A stretch of 64,000 bases of DNA from Turnera subulata (taxonomy: Eukaryota; Streptophyta; Magnoliopsida; Malpighiales; Passifloraceae). The translations under genes and the position numbers were made by a program. Where the stretch lies: NCBI GenBank assembly GCA_028386065.3, contig JAKUCV010002172.1, forward strand, positions 99,338-163,337, read 5' to 3'. This document shows, one piece after another, positions 20,041 to 31,617 of this stretch (positions are counted from its first letter, which is position 1; each line of letters opens with the position of its first letter). The notes under the pieces were generated by a model, which made no database searches, was not told the DNA's origin, and worked only from the letters and a program-made list of their open reading frames with translations.

Positions 20041-21204
20041 ATGTTTGAATCTTCAAAAGGAAGTGGAAAGAAGGAGGCAGAGGCAAGTGAAGGGGTTAAA
20101 GACCCAACACTCTACATGCAGGCTTTGGCACAAATAATGCAACAGATGGAAGAACGATTTGCTAGAATTGAGGCATCCATCGACGAGCGTATTGAAGAAG
20201 TTCGAAGGAATGCAACAGCAGAACAAGGTTCAGTCAGGAGACCCACTAGGGAGAGGGAACCAAATCCAGTGCCATACCAAGATGATGGTGCAGATTTTGA
20301 AGAGGAAGAAATAGGATGGCGGAGAATTGGAGGAAGGATGGGAGGACGAAATTTACCACCACCTAGAAGAGGACAATTCTGATTTGACCAAGATGACATT
20401 GACAGAAATGAGAACCGAGGTGGTAGAGTTGATCGAGCTGATCGAGTTGATAGAGATGTTGGAAGAATCAAGATGAAGATCCCCTCTTTTCAAGGAAAGA
20501 GTGACCCAGAGGCATACCTAGAATGGGAGAAAAGAGTAGAAATGATATTTGAGTGTCATAACTATTTTGAGGCAAAAATGGCAAAACTAGTAGTTGTTGA
20601 GTTTACTGACTATGCATTGGTTTGGTGGGATCAGCTTGTGATGAGCAGGAGGCGCAACTATGAGGATCCTATTGATACTTGGGATGAGATGAAAAGAATA
20701 ATGAGGAAGAGATTTGTGCCTAGTTACTGCTATAGGGAGTTACACCAAAAGCTCCAAAATTTGCGCCAAGGTACAAAAAGTGTAGAGGAGTATTACAAGG
20801 AGATGGAAATGGCTATAATCCGGGCAAATATAGAGGAAGACCAGCAGACTGCCATGGCAAGATTCCTTGCTTGTTTAAGCAAAGATATTGCTGAAATTAT
20901 TGAGTTGCACCATTATATGGAGATGGAAGAGATGCTAAACATGGCAATCAAAGTAGAGAAGCAACTCAAAAACAAGGGATCTAGAAGCTTCTATTCCACA
21001 TCTTATTCTTCAAATTGGAATACTAGATGGTCTATGAGAGATGGGAAACAAAAGGAAAAGCTCAAAGAGGAGAAGCCTAAAATGGCAGAAACCAAGAGTG
21101 CACCAAAGACAGCCAATTCAGCTACTACTTCCAAACACAGGGACATCAAGTGTTTCAAATGCCTTAGAAATGGACACATTGCTTCTCATTGTCCAAACAA
21201 GAAG
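20041..21204 (+). pseudogene. Gypsy gag (Retrotrans_gag plus zinc knuckle)
   Basis: ATG at 20041 begins a Lys/Glu-rich N-terminus with a coiled-coil-like ARIEASIDERIEEVRR stretch. A TGA at 20380-20382 breaks the frame, which then continues through IPSFQGKSDPEAYLEWEKRV, YALVWWDQLV and RKRFVPSYCYRELHQKLQNL, the core of the gag capsid domain. A CCHC zinc knuckle CFKCLRNGHIASHC follows at about 21150-21191. Gag packages the element's RNA in cytoplasmic particles. The single stop and the lost downstream pol make it non-functional. Similarity is to Reina-like chromovirus gags. Confidence 0.88.
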
Positions 21205-21515
21205 GTAATATGTGCTGTACATATATGTATTCATTGGCTTAATGCTTTATTATGCACGGTTTTGATGATTAACAAACAAGGTTAGATATGTGCTGTACAT
21301 ATATGTATTTGTGTTGATTAAACTTGCAGCTTGGTTTCATACAAAACCGAGACAACTTGGTTCCAAGAGAAACCACACGTAGTTGTCAATATCATGCCTT
21401 CATGCTGCAAGTGGCTGGTGGTCCTAACAACATAAAAGACTAACCTCCAACCACTCCAACAGGCAGAGACGGTGGTTCAAGGCAGAGAAGTGGACATAAA
21501 ATACTTGTCTCTCAC
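21205..21515 (+). mobile_element. Copia LTR fragment, SIRE family 2
   Basis: Matches 50500-50780 and 46335-46490: TGATGATTAACAAACAAGG, AACTTGCAGCTTGGTTTC, AAGTGGCTGGTGG. ATATGTGCTGTACATATATG occurs twice (about 21208 and 21285), a local duplication. It ends where element II begins. Confidence 0.65.
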
Positions 21516-22454
21516 AGTGAGAACACGACCCAAAATCACTTGGATCTCCTCACCTTTCCCTTTACACCTTCTTCATAACCAACACCCAATATCTTTGGAG
21601 TCGCCATGCGAAATTTGTTATAGGACAAAATTCTGGAAAAAAACCTTTCCTTGAATCCCAATGACTCCATTTAAAGTAACCGGTTAGCAAACCAAAGATA
21701 TTGGGCTCAGGGGTTCGTCACGGATGGGAAGGTGTTAGGCACCCATCCGTGTTGGGGCGAAACTTTGTGCAATTGAAGAAAATATAGATTCCTTGCGGAA
21801 GTGTGTGTAAAGTGTGGAAACAAATCCCAAAATAACAAAATTGGAACAAAAAGAGAAATAAAAATATTTGAGCTTGAGTCTCCACCACTAGAGACCACCT
21901 ACGTACCCCGCGACCGGGTTTAAAGCCCTCGTAGTTCTTGTCATGGCATCACCACACTCACATCATCAAAAACACAATCAAATCATCAAGCAAATGACTA
22001 ACACAAAGAATTTAGGAATACCTCTTGTAGCCCTCCTCTAGCTCTTTGGAATGGGTTGTATGCTCCACCCACTTTCTTCCCACTCCTTAGATCAATTGTT
22101 AAACCCCTCTTGATCTACCCTTGCTGGATTATTGTTGATGCTTCCCACGAAGTTCCTCTAGAGTTTCTGCATGTAGAAATATTTCTAGGTTTGGAGAAGT
22201 AGAGTTTCTCCAAGCAACAATGCTTATAAGAGGTGTCTATAAAATGAGAGATTGATCCCTTAAAATGTGAATAGGAAGCCCTATTTATAGTGTTTTGGGG
22301 AGTGTAGGGGCATGGACCTACTTAATGATCAAGGTTACAGCCAAAAATCTTGGCCAAAACCGTGTAGAATCAAATTAGGGTCGAAATCGGGGGAATCGGG
22401 CAATTCTGGGCACCCATGACTGCCATGGCCGGCAGTTATCCACTGGATGGCCGT
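21516..22454 (-). mobile_element. 3' LTR of element II, outer part
   Basis: Begins AGTGAGAACACGACCC, a one-base variant of TGTGAGAACCCGACCC, and continues as a Tat-like LTR until 22454. There GCCGT is duplicated around element III; the LTR resumes at 33245. Joined length is about 1.64 kb. Confidence 0.8.
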
Positions 22455-24054
22455 TGTGGGAACCCGACCCAAAATCACTTGGGCCCTCTCACCTATTCCT
22501 TTTCACCTTCCTCGGGTCAATCCCTTGTCAATGGAGTCGCCACCCAAATTTTACTAAGGACAAAATTTGGGAAAAAACCCTTTGTGTGACTCCTTTAGGC
22601 AACATGATCGTAGCGAACCAAAGACATGGGATTGGGGGTATGTCACGGATGGGAAGTTGTTAGGCACCCATCCATGTTGGGTCAAAACCTTGTGCAATTG
22701 AGGAGTACAAGTGTGCCTCGTGCAGGTGTGCAAATGTGGAAAACAAAAGAAATGGGGAGGAGGAGAAGATTTGACTTGCATTCCGTTGTAAAATCGAGGC
22801 TACCTAGGTACCTGAGTGACCGGGGTCAAAGCCACGTAGTTCTAAACATGGCTTTAAGTCGCCACTTACATCATTAAAAGCATCAGCATATATTCAGCCA
22901 TAATCAAACAAAAAGGGATTAGTGTTACCTCTTGTAGCACTCCTATAGCTCCTTGAATCGGGTTGTACTCTACACCCACCTTCTTGTCACTTCTAAGCTC
23001 AATGATTGATCCTCTTCTTGATTCCCCCTTGCTGACTACTACTGATGTCTCCCACGAAATTCTACCAGAGTTTTTGCCTATAAAAGAATTCTAGGCTTGG
23101 AGAGGTAGAGTTTCTCCAAGCACACAAGTTTATGGGTGTGTAAGTGAAAAATAATGTGTCCCTTCAAATGTGTGTGAGGGGTCCTATTTATAGTGTTCTG
23201 GGAAGCCTAGGAGAGTGGACCTGCTTAACGATGAAGATTATGTCCGAAAATCTGGTCCAAAACTGCGTAGGATCGAATCAGAAACAAAAATCGGGAAAAT
23301 CAGAGATTCTGGGCCCTAATGACCGCCATGGCCGGCGATCATCTGCTGGATGACCGCCAGGGCCGGCGGTCATGTGTGGATGTCCGCCGGCATCCGGCGG
23401 TTGTCGCGAGAGGACCGCCGGCCACCCCGCGTGTCACCCATTCTTTCTTTTTCGACCCTAATCCCCCTACTTCAGCTTAGAATCGATCCTACTACGTAAT
23501 CAACCCCCAATAAATCTAGAATCATTCCATTAGTTGATTATTACCTCTCTAAATCATTCTATCACTGATTGATTGCACATTAACACCCATTTTAAGAAAA
23601 ATCATACCAAAAACACATTTACCAATTAAAGGATGATTTGATTCTGATTTTCCACGAAAATCAGAACCAAAATTAGTCTGCAAGTAAAGTGTTTATGGGC
23701 TAATTAAACTCTGAAGAATCCATTAACTCGGGCCCTTAATTCTATCCTTAACCCAAAAATAAATCATCTCAATATAATCCGGTTAAACATAAATAAAAGG
23801 CCCAAGCAACGAAATAAAACATATTTTAGTATAAATAAACATTGATATAAATTTTACCCTAAAATTAAATCATCTCATTAATCCTAGTTTTAAAATACAT
23901 AAGGGTCCAAATTACCAAAATATATTATTTCTACTGGATTAAATTCTTAACATGTCTTATTCCTAGGATTGAATTATCCCATTAATCCGAAGCTCAAGTA
24001 TGTTTAAAATTTAATTTTAGTAGAAAATTCGTGGGTCAAATTTGGGTGTTCAAA
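22455..24054 (-). mobile_element. 3' LTR of element III
   Basis: Plus strand TGTGGGAACCCGACCC at the left; the right end reads GGGTGTTCAAA where TGTGAAC-type ends are expected, a single terminal change. It contains GC-rich CCGCC/GGCGG hairpins at 23315-23430. Length 1600 bp. Confidence 0.88.
23315..23430. repeat. GC-rich hairpin cluster inside the LTR
   Basis: ATGACCGCC, GGCCGGCGGTCAT, TGTCCGCCGG and CCGGCGG half-sites alternate over about 115 bp, able to form several nested stems. The equivalent cluster in the 5' LTR is at 32475-32610 and in the solo LTR at 15045-15120. Confidence 0.75.
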
Positions 24055-24165
24055 GATGCCCCTCGTTGGTGATTCCTTAGAGACTAAGGACGAAACATCG
24101 TAAGAAAGGAACAACCAAATTTGAAAGATTGATGTAATTGGTTATTGTAATGTGTCCAAAATTTT
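24055..24165 (-). other. 3' internal edge and polypurine tract of element III
   Basis: On the minus strand CGAGGGGCATC precedes the LTR, and the block TTTCGTCCTTAGTCTCTAAGG is shared with element I (7445-7480) and element II (33950-34010). This common edge ties the three elements into one family. Confidence 0.65.
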
Positions 24166-25415
24166 GAGCAGCTATGCTCTTGGTTTGAAAATCTGGGGCA
24201 GTTACGCCACCTAGACACATTCCAAATCATTGGAAATGATGGGGAAGCTATACCCCCAAATGCGTAATCATCTCAAAATTTTGGGGCAGCTTTGCCCTCA
24301 AGAGGTAATCAATTTTAACACTTCGGGCAGCTATTCCCGATGATGCATGACTGTTTTAAAACCTTGGGGCAGCTATGCCCTTGACGTGACCAATTTTAGA
24401 AACTTGGACAGCTATGTCCTCAGTTTGAAATAAACTAAAAAAAACTGGGCAGCTATGCCCCTGGTGTAACTATTTCGGAAACTCAGGCAGCTATCCCTTC
24501 GATGTAGTTAATTTAAAAAATTTGGGCAGCTATGCCCCTGACATAATTAGCTTCATAAATTCGGGCAACTATGCTCTTGGTTTGAAATCATCTTGAAGAA
24601 TTCAGGCAGCTATACCCTTTGAAATCGACTTTAAAAAAAAAAGGGCAGCTATGCCCTTCATGTGTTCAAAAATTTTGGACCGCTATGCCCTTCATATGCT
24701 CTATTTCAAAAACAACCGGCCAGCTATGCCCCTCTCAATAGTTTGGGCAGCTATGCCCAAGGTGTAATTAACTTCGAAAATATGGGCAAGTATACCCTTA
24801 ATTAATTCAACTTCAAAAATTTGGGCAGCTGTGCCCTTAGGAGGGAATCAATTTCAAAAGTTCGGGCAGCTATGCCCTTAATGCAATCAAATTCAAAAAA
24901 CTCGAGCAGCTACGCCCCTTGTGCTTAAAAACTCGGGCAGCTATGCCCCTCGTGTATTTAAATCAAAAATCTGGGCAGCTATGCCCTTCCATAGACTTCG
25001 ACAACTATGTCCTTGGTTTAAAATCGACTCGAAAGATCCAGCCAGTTATGCCCCTCATGTCTCTCAAAATTCGGCAGCTATGCCCCTGATAAACTTAAAT
25101 CAAAAAAACTGGGCAGCTATGCCCATGGCGTAATCAACTTTGAAAATGCGGGCAGCTACGTCATTTTTCAACATCAGAAAATGAGGGTAGCTATGCCCCT
25201 CATGTTCAAAAATCTAGGCAGATATGCCCTTTGTTCAACTTTCAAAAGTCAGGGCATCTATTGCCCTTATTCAAGTTCGAAAAACTAGGACAGCTATGCC
25301 CTTTGTGCATTCATTCCAAGAAACATGGGCAGTTATACCCTTAAGATCAGATATTAACTCTAATGGGGTAGGATGCCCCAAAAATCATACAATTCAAACC
25401 ACGGGGCAGCATGCC
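24166..25415. repeat. Array of about 33 GGGCAGCTATGCCC hairpin repeats
   Basis: The core GGGCAGCTATGCCC, or a close variant, recurs about 33 times with mean spacing near 38 bp, separated by AT-rich spacers (AATTTCAAAAA types). GGGCA and TGCCC pair around GCTA, so each unit is a small stem-loop. Many variants show paired changes (GGACAGCTATGTCC, GGGCATGCCCC types). It lies just inside the 3' LTR of element III. Variable tandem repeats in the 3' untranslated region are known for Ogre-type elements. Frames through it are not genes. Confidence 0.92.
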
Positions 25416-27059
25416 CCTAGCATCATTTCACAAAAAAAAAAAGGTTGGGCCTTACAACTTGTTTTATTGAGTGTGCCCCAACTCTTCAACAAAAGTTGGG
25501 GCTTACATCTCCTAAATCCCATAACAGCACACATCGACTTTATAAAAAACTGGGCCTTACATCTTCTCAAAAATGCCCCTAATAACAATATATCAAATTT
25601 GGGCCCAGTGGGGCCTACTTGCAAAATATCGTAAATCCAAACAATGTATATATGAGTGCCTCTCGGTTACCAAGGAAGGTTTTCTTTCTCTCTCTCTCTC
25701 TCTCTTTTTCTTTTTCGAAATTGGATTTGGGTATTTCTTTCCTTTCTTCAGGTTTTACCGAGTCTAAGATTCCATAAGACAAGCCTTGGGGTACCTTGAA
25801 ACCTCCTTCAAAACTCGTTGGAATAATTCTAAGGCAAAGATGAGTGAGGATTCTTGTGAGAAAGTATACCAGCCGAGGAATGGCATCCTTCAAATGTCCA
25901 AACAAGATTTTGAGCCACGGGGGTAGATGATGTCGTTCTAGTCGTGCCTTGTAGAGGTGGAGGAAACCCCAATTCATGCTGCTGTTAAGCCCTCAGATAA
26001 TGATCACCATATGTTTTGTCCTTGTTCACTCCTTTGTCTTTCACACTTTTCTAATGTACCGGGACCCCTCTCTATGCATGTCAAAAGATAGTCAATGATT
26101 TCATTCATACTAAGGTGACTGCAAATATTTTGTGACAGATCAATTCTTGGTTAAACAGATGGACCATTGGCAGAACGGGTGTCAAAGCTTGGTTTACCAA
26201 GGAAGCTCGACCTGGAGTGGGAGGGGATTTTTGTTTTGACCGCACATTTATTTTAGGTTGCCTACATATTCCTAAACATAACACTCTCTTTGTTTCGTTT
26301 GCTTTGTTTTTTTTTATTATTTTTTCTTTTTGTTATTATTATTTTTTTTTAGGTAACACCTTCGCTATCGTCTAGACCTTTTTTTATGGATTGGTGATCT
26401 AGAGGGTGTTCCTTTTTTTTTTTTATTTTTTTTGGGTGCCACGTTTAAGAAATCAAGACCTCGTAGTTCGGATGAAGACAGGCCAAATATCTCGCCTTTC
26501 ACAATTTCTCCCTATTGATCAAAATCAGGCCCTTTTAATAAAACTTTCCCCCCCCAAGTCTTTGGTGAAAATTTTGTTCAATGGTTGGTGTTTAGTTCAG
26601 GGTTTCTAGGTGTGGCTGCTCCACATTAGCCAAGGGTTTGTGCTTCAAGCACTACTTTATTTTTAAAACATGAGGCTTTTTCTCTTATGGCCTCGGCCAA
26701 GATCCTAAAATCTAGTGTGGAGCCACGTTGATAAGATGGGTTTCAATGGCTTAACTTTGAAATGATCCGTTTGAAAATTCAGCAAGCCAAACTCGAGACG
26801 TTTGCAAAATTCGTTCACCTCGGCATAAACGAAATGCAATCATGAAATGCAATCATCGAGATAAGCAAGAAAAGGCACATTTTATTGATTACGTGAATGC
26901 GCGACACAAAAGCAAAGTCATAAAAAACGATGAACGAAGTCCACACTTCTTTCAAACTTAGCAAATACTATTGCTTATCAGCTTTCTCACATCTCTACAT
27001 CTTTTGGGGCAAGACTATCTCATTTTGTTCTACCAGATCCTGGATCTCGTGACAGAGTC
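25416..27059 (-). other. Non-coding internal DNA of element III
   Basis: Between the array and gag I see looser GGGCC/GCCCC units (25440-25620), a CT microsatellite at about 25684-25710, and T-rich DNA (26290-26430). A 120-codon minus frame (25615-25977) and a 67-codon plus frame (26406-26609) resemble nothing I know and have low-complexity content. Confidence 0.5.
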
Positions 27060-27473
27060 TAAAACAATCATCCGTGGCAATGCCCAGCCGTTTGGTGGAA
27101 TTCCCAAAACTTATTTTGGTCTCCCCTAATCGAAAATCCAGGTTTCGACTGTAAAGGCTACAAGAGGTTTACCTGCATACATTTCTTGAACTTCTTTCCC
27201 AAAGATATAGGAAGAGGGGTGAATTCCCTAAATGTCGACCCAACTTGTACCGGTGCCTGGGTAGTCATATGATTTACTTCAACGGGTTTGTTTCCTTGTG
27301 CTAAGCTGAAGTTGCGCCTAGGGGTAGTAGTGTCCACTGCTACTTTGATCTCGCCGGAAGCAATTGCATCCTCCAACTGTGTCCCTGCCCCAATGAGGGC
27401 TTTGAAATCAGTATAATAATTGCCAATCAAGCGACCATGATACATCGGTTGAAGGTTCTTGATCACCATTTGC
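27060..27473 (-). pseudogene. Element III gag, C-terminal part
   Basis: On the minus strand this continues the gag after the insertion: QMVIKNLQPMYHGRLIGNYY, then DFKALIGAGTQLEDAI, a variable linker, and near 27110-27060 an FHQTAGH segment that corresponds to the atypical CxFH zinc-binding tail of Tat/Ogre gags, followed by stops. It joins to 30421-31103 when the insertion flanked by ACTTG is removed. Confidence 0.8.
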
Positions 27474-27478
27474 ACTTG

Positions 27479-30415
27479 TGATGTGTAAAATCTGCAAGCG
27501 CACAAATCGAGATAGCACACAAGGTCGTATCCATAGGGACTAGGCAAAATAATTAATCAACAGACTCACTCCGTTAGGCAGAAAATAGTAAAAGAGATAT
27601 CAATTTTGAGAATGTGAATCGAAATTTAAATCAATAGTAAATAAAATGCAAATGAATTGAGAATTATATAAGAACATCAGATTATGGAAGGTCTAGATCA
27701 ATTGGGGTTCACTTCTCTCTCCTTTTATGCCCTAATTATTCTCCAGATTCTGCTAACAGGGTGACTCTGTTCCGTATCCGCGAACGGGGCGACACTGTTC
27801 GCTAAAAATCTACAACATTCTATTTGTTTTCGTGATGGGTAACAACCTAGGATGAAATTATCGACTTTTGGAGGTATAATTTCGTCTCAGAGGTCAATCT
27901 TACCACTGTCATCGATCAAACCTATTCCTAAGAGCAGTGATGCTTTGTGTTGTTACTAATTCAACAATAATCTATTACCTTTCAGTCTCTAGAATAAGGT
28001 TGATTTGTGTTTTTCCAGAATTAAACTTCTCCTGTCGGTACTTGGTTTAAATCCTAAAGCAAGAACTAAAGATAGCCAGTCTCTAACCTTGAATAAAGCA
28101 CACACAAATCAATCAAGAACACGAATAAGAAAATTGTTCGAGGAGTAATTAAACCATAAAATAAATCAAGTAGCTACATCCCTCTTGACCTAGAAAGTGT
28201 AAGTAACCGGGTCATGCAATTTGACAATCAAATGCAACTAAATGCACAGCGGAAATCCCAGTACTCATGGAGGATCCATGTGAAACAGAGTAAACCGAGT
28301 TATAGAAAAACATACCCGGTTCGGTTGAGGTCTTTCACTCAACTGATGATCCAAATCAGCAAGAGCAGGACATCAATCCGCCCCTCTACGGTATCCACAC
28401 GAACCGTGATAACTAGTTGGAATCGTCACACGATTACCAACCCGAGCACAGCACATCAGGTTTCGGAAGCTAGAGTTTGTGGTATTTTCTTCTTTCTCAA
28501 AGAAGGTGTGTAAGGTCTGAAACTCTCAAGAACACTCAAGACACTCTCAAGAAACTCTCAAGGCTCTATCCTTTGAAAATTTTCAGACTCAAAGTGATGA
28601 ATACACAAGGCATAATCAGATTATGCTTAGACTAATCCCACTCACAAAAGCAAGGGACAAAGTGGCCAACACCTTTGGCCAACATGATTAGCTTTTAGCT
28701 AATGATGTCTCCACTAATGTCTTAATGGGAATACACAACACCATGCACTGATTATGGTTCAATAAGTCAGACATTTAGTGAACCAAACCAGCCCAAAACG
28801 ACCCTGGTCCAACCACGGTCCAGCCATGGTCCAACCAAGGTCTAACCACAAGCTCAAATACCTGGTTGAACCACGGTCCAACGGTGGTTCAACCACCAGC
28901 TCGAATCAACAGCTCTAAGTGTGTGACCCTGTAGGCACTTGTAATGTCCGGCAATAATTGTAAACTCATTTTACAATTATAAGCAAAGAGCGGCGTCTAG
29001 CAACACATCATTGCTACCGGAACGACAAGACCAGTACTGATTCATATGCCTCGCAAACATGTCATCGTCCCTTCGTCCCATTAACAAGATTAAACTGAGA
29101 CATGGAAAACGTCAGTCTCGTATATGTTTAATCTCGGATTCTTGATCCTCGAGTTAACCGTGTAAAACGGATACCTTTGATATCACCATATCATAATCCG
29201 AGCATGGCCATGCATTTCCGATTCAACTCTATCAAGAAACCATCCGATAATATACCCGTTATATGGGTTGGACGAATCCCCTCTGGATCATACAAAACCC
29301 ACTACACATTTATGATATACCCAATGATTACCCTTAAGTCCACCCAGTTACGGATGACTAGGAATAATATCAAAGTATATAACTCATATGTTGGGAACCT
29401 TGATGATCTCAGGTCAAAGGACAATACACATAAGAACCGCTAATGACAATCATATAACGTTCCATGTAGCGTTCTTATGTGGGTCGGTCCAGTCCACAAG
29501 TTCCCTAACTTGTACCCGTATGTAGAATTCATATCATATATAAATTCTCAACATACGCTAGTCTTAATTTATTATTACAACCCATCCATAATAATAATCG
29601 ACTAGGGACATTTAAGAATATATAATATATTTTAGGGTTATGTGCAAGCGTTTATCTCATAAACGATATTTATTGGAATAACCTTAATGTGTATACATGA
29701 CTACAAGCAATCATCCATTGATTGGTTTTTGGGCATATTACACTAACAGAAAGAAGGATTTCGTTCATAGCTAGAAAGAAAACAATCATGGAGGATTTGT
29801 TCATGATACAAACCGAAAATAAGGAAGAAAATAATAAATCGACTAGAGAGTTTCCCTTCTCCACCTACTGCTGTCAACAATAAAAAGCCCGAGGAAAAGT
29901 GTGTCCTTTTGCTGCTGCCGATTGCTCGTTTTATTGTAGTGAAACCCTAGACATAAACTCCTAGAATCTAGCTAAGATAACTAAAAAGTAGGAATTAAAA
30001 TCCCCTAGAAGTTCTCCTTCTTTGGCGCAGCAAAAGCTTCTTTTATTTCCTTAGAAGTAGTAGCAAGTCGGTGCCACTTTATTAATTGGCCACCAAGTAA
30101 TCCTTTTGTTGCAGGAAATATAAAACACCAGGTTCTGGTATGCGGGTTTCAACAGTGTGACACCTTTGAAAATTCATTGTCAAGAAATCTTCATGAATTG
30201 GCTATAAACTTTCCAGAATTCATCTAAAGGCTTCAAATCATAAAAAATGAAGCCACCTTGCAACAAAAAGGTACCTGAAAGTATGAACTAATAAGTGGAA
30301 GCGAAACTAGTAGAAAACAAGCTAAAACTATAAATAACATGCATGATCTTATCTAAATGCTTGGCCAAAAGGATATTTTATGCCCCAAATTAGTATATGA
30401 TATGCACACATATCA
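27479..30415 (-). mobile_element. Athila-like solo LTR (family D) inside gag, ACTTG duplication
   Basis: Plus-strand ends are TGATGTGTAAAATC and GCACACATATCA, flanked by exact ACTTG repeats (27474-27478, 30416-30420). It splits the element III gag cleanly. After removing the nested family C LTR and its duplication it is 1381 bp. In minus orientation the end GATTTGTGCGCTTGCAG resembles the LTR ends of Athila-type gypsy elements. No internal region is present. Confidence 0.85.
28198..29748 (-). mobile_element. Copia-like solo LTR (family C), GAAAG duplication
   Basis: TGTAAGTAACCGGG to CACTAACA, 1551 bp, with exact GAAAG repeats at 28193-28197 and 29749-29753. It is homologous to 60375-61692 and, in reverse, to 1-246. 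Orientation is inferred from the TGTTAG end. It is the innermost layer of a four-level nest. Confidence 0.9.
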
Positions 30416-30420
30416 ACTTG

Positions 30421-31103
30421 CTCCTCTTGTGGAGGTTGGTTCACCATTAATGATGCCATGCTACGCCACCTCATGATAAAGGCTGAGAACGTTTCTTGGG
30501 CTTCTTGTTTGGTTGTCTCGAGATTCCTCTTCGTCACATCCACTTCGGTGTTGTAGCTATATTGGTTCAAGAACTATTTGTAGATGTCCTCCCATTTGCT
30601 CACCTTGCTCTCATCCAAAGTCATGAACCACTTTAGGGCTGCTCTCGATAAAGTGCTTTGAAACAACTGGGCCATCAATTCGGGCCCGATCCCATAGGTT
30701 GCAGTATCCTGACATATATCTTCAGATGAGTTGTTGGAGATCCCATTCCATTGAACTTCTCAATGTCCGGCATCTTGAACTTTTCAGGAAGGTGGGCTTC
30801 AGGGAACAAAGAAAGACGTTCCAAGTTCCAATCATCCTCTTTCCTATTCATGGCTTTCAGCAAATCCTCAACTCTTCTAAGCCTCTCCCCATCTCCTTTG
30901 GATTCCTTTGTCACCGAGTTATCATCTTAAACGACCGCCACAGTATTCTCAATTCCTGGTTTCGAGACTTGTCCCTCATCACTCCTAGGGCACACCATCT
31001 TGCCTTTCTTCATGGCCAATAGTGCATCTCTGACATTCGGATCTTTCTGTAGATCCAAGGATTCCTCAGCCACATTGGTCTTAGCAATGTTGTCATCACT
31101 CAT
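30421..31103 (-). pseudogene. Element III gag, N-terminal part
   Basis: ATG at 31103 on the minus strand starts MSDDNIAKTNVAEESLDL. A TAA near 30928 breaks the frame, which continues through RLRRVEDLLKAMNRKEDDW and LPEKFKMPDIEKFNGMG. A frameshift near 30690 is followed by ALKWFMTLDESKVSKWEDIY and NQYSYNTEVDVTKRNLETTK, then FSAFIMRWRSMASLM. This is the capsid core of a Tat/Ogre-type gag. The frame ends at the family D insertion. Confidence 0.85.
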
Positions 31104-31597
31104 TTTGCCCTAATATTTGGATCACACATGTCAACGTCCTCGGTACCCAAAGGCTTCTGGACTGACATATTTTTTGTTGGTTTTCTTTTTAGGTATGCAC
31201 AAATGAAAGAGGGCACTCTATTTACACTTACTTGAATTCACAACAATTATCACCCAAATGCTCGTACCACTTATTTATTCAGCATGCATGAGATGCTTAA
31301 GTTATGCAGCTGGTTGGGGTCCAAAAGATTGCCGCTACGGAATAGGTTAACCTACTCACATGTGATAATGGATATCGCGTGAGGTCCAAGGTAGATTAAT
31401 CCCCATCATTTCTAAGCAGCGAGAAACGGGTTCACTCAAGCTGCCATTGCTTAAAGAAAGTTGTGGTGGACTTGGAATTCCTCGGCTCTTACGGTAGAAG
31501 TTTCACATCAATCATCGTGAATGCAAGACACTTATGATGACAAGTAAAAAGGCACACAAAACTCAATGATTGCACAAGGTTTCTTGAACCCACTACT
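31104..31597 (-). other. Leader of element III
   Basis: About 490 bp of untranslated leader. Read on the minus strand it matches 421-800 of element I block by block (GGACCTCACGCGATATCCAT, CATGTGAGTAGGT, CCAACCAGCTGCATA). Confidence 0.7.
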
Positions 31598-31615
31598 TCC
31601 CTAGCGGAGTCGCCA
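31598..31615 (-). other. Primer binding site of element III
   Basis: Minus strand TGGCGACTCCGCTAGGGA, two bases from the LTR end at 31618, differs by one base from the element I site and fits tRNA-Arg(ACG). Confidence 0.75.
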
Positions 31616-31617
31616 AC

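Larger units (their letters stand above)
18088..21204 (+). mobile_element. Gypsy element G: 3' end, LTR, primer site and gag
   Basis: The order is 3' internal end (18088-18480), LTR (about 18535-19238), primer site (19243-19255), leader (19256-20040), gag (20041-21204). An internal 3' end followed by an LTR and then an internal 5' end implies two elements sharing one LTR, as in tandem copies. The gag resembles Reina-type chromovirus gags. It is cut at about 21205 by copia LTR sequence. A related element lies at 53812-59883. Confidence 0.7.

Noticed and set aside
24166..25415. Possible CRISPR-like array of regularly spaced palindromes
   Set aside because: Plant nuclear context, degenerate units, AT-rich related spacers, and position at the 3' edge of a retrotransposon.
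25684..25710. CT microsatellite as a promoter element
   Set aside because: Plain dinucleotide repeat in a decayed element, with no gene nearby.
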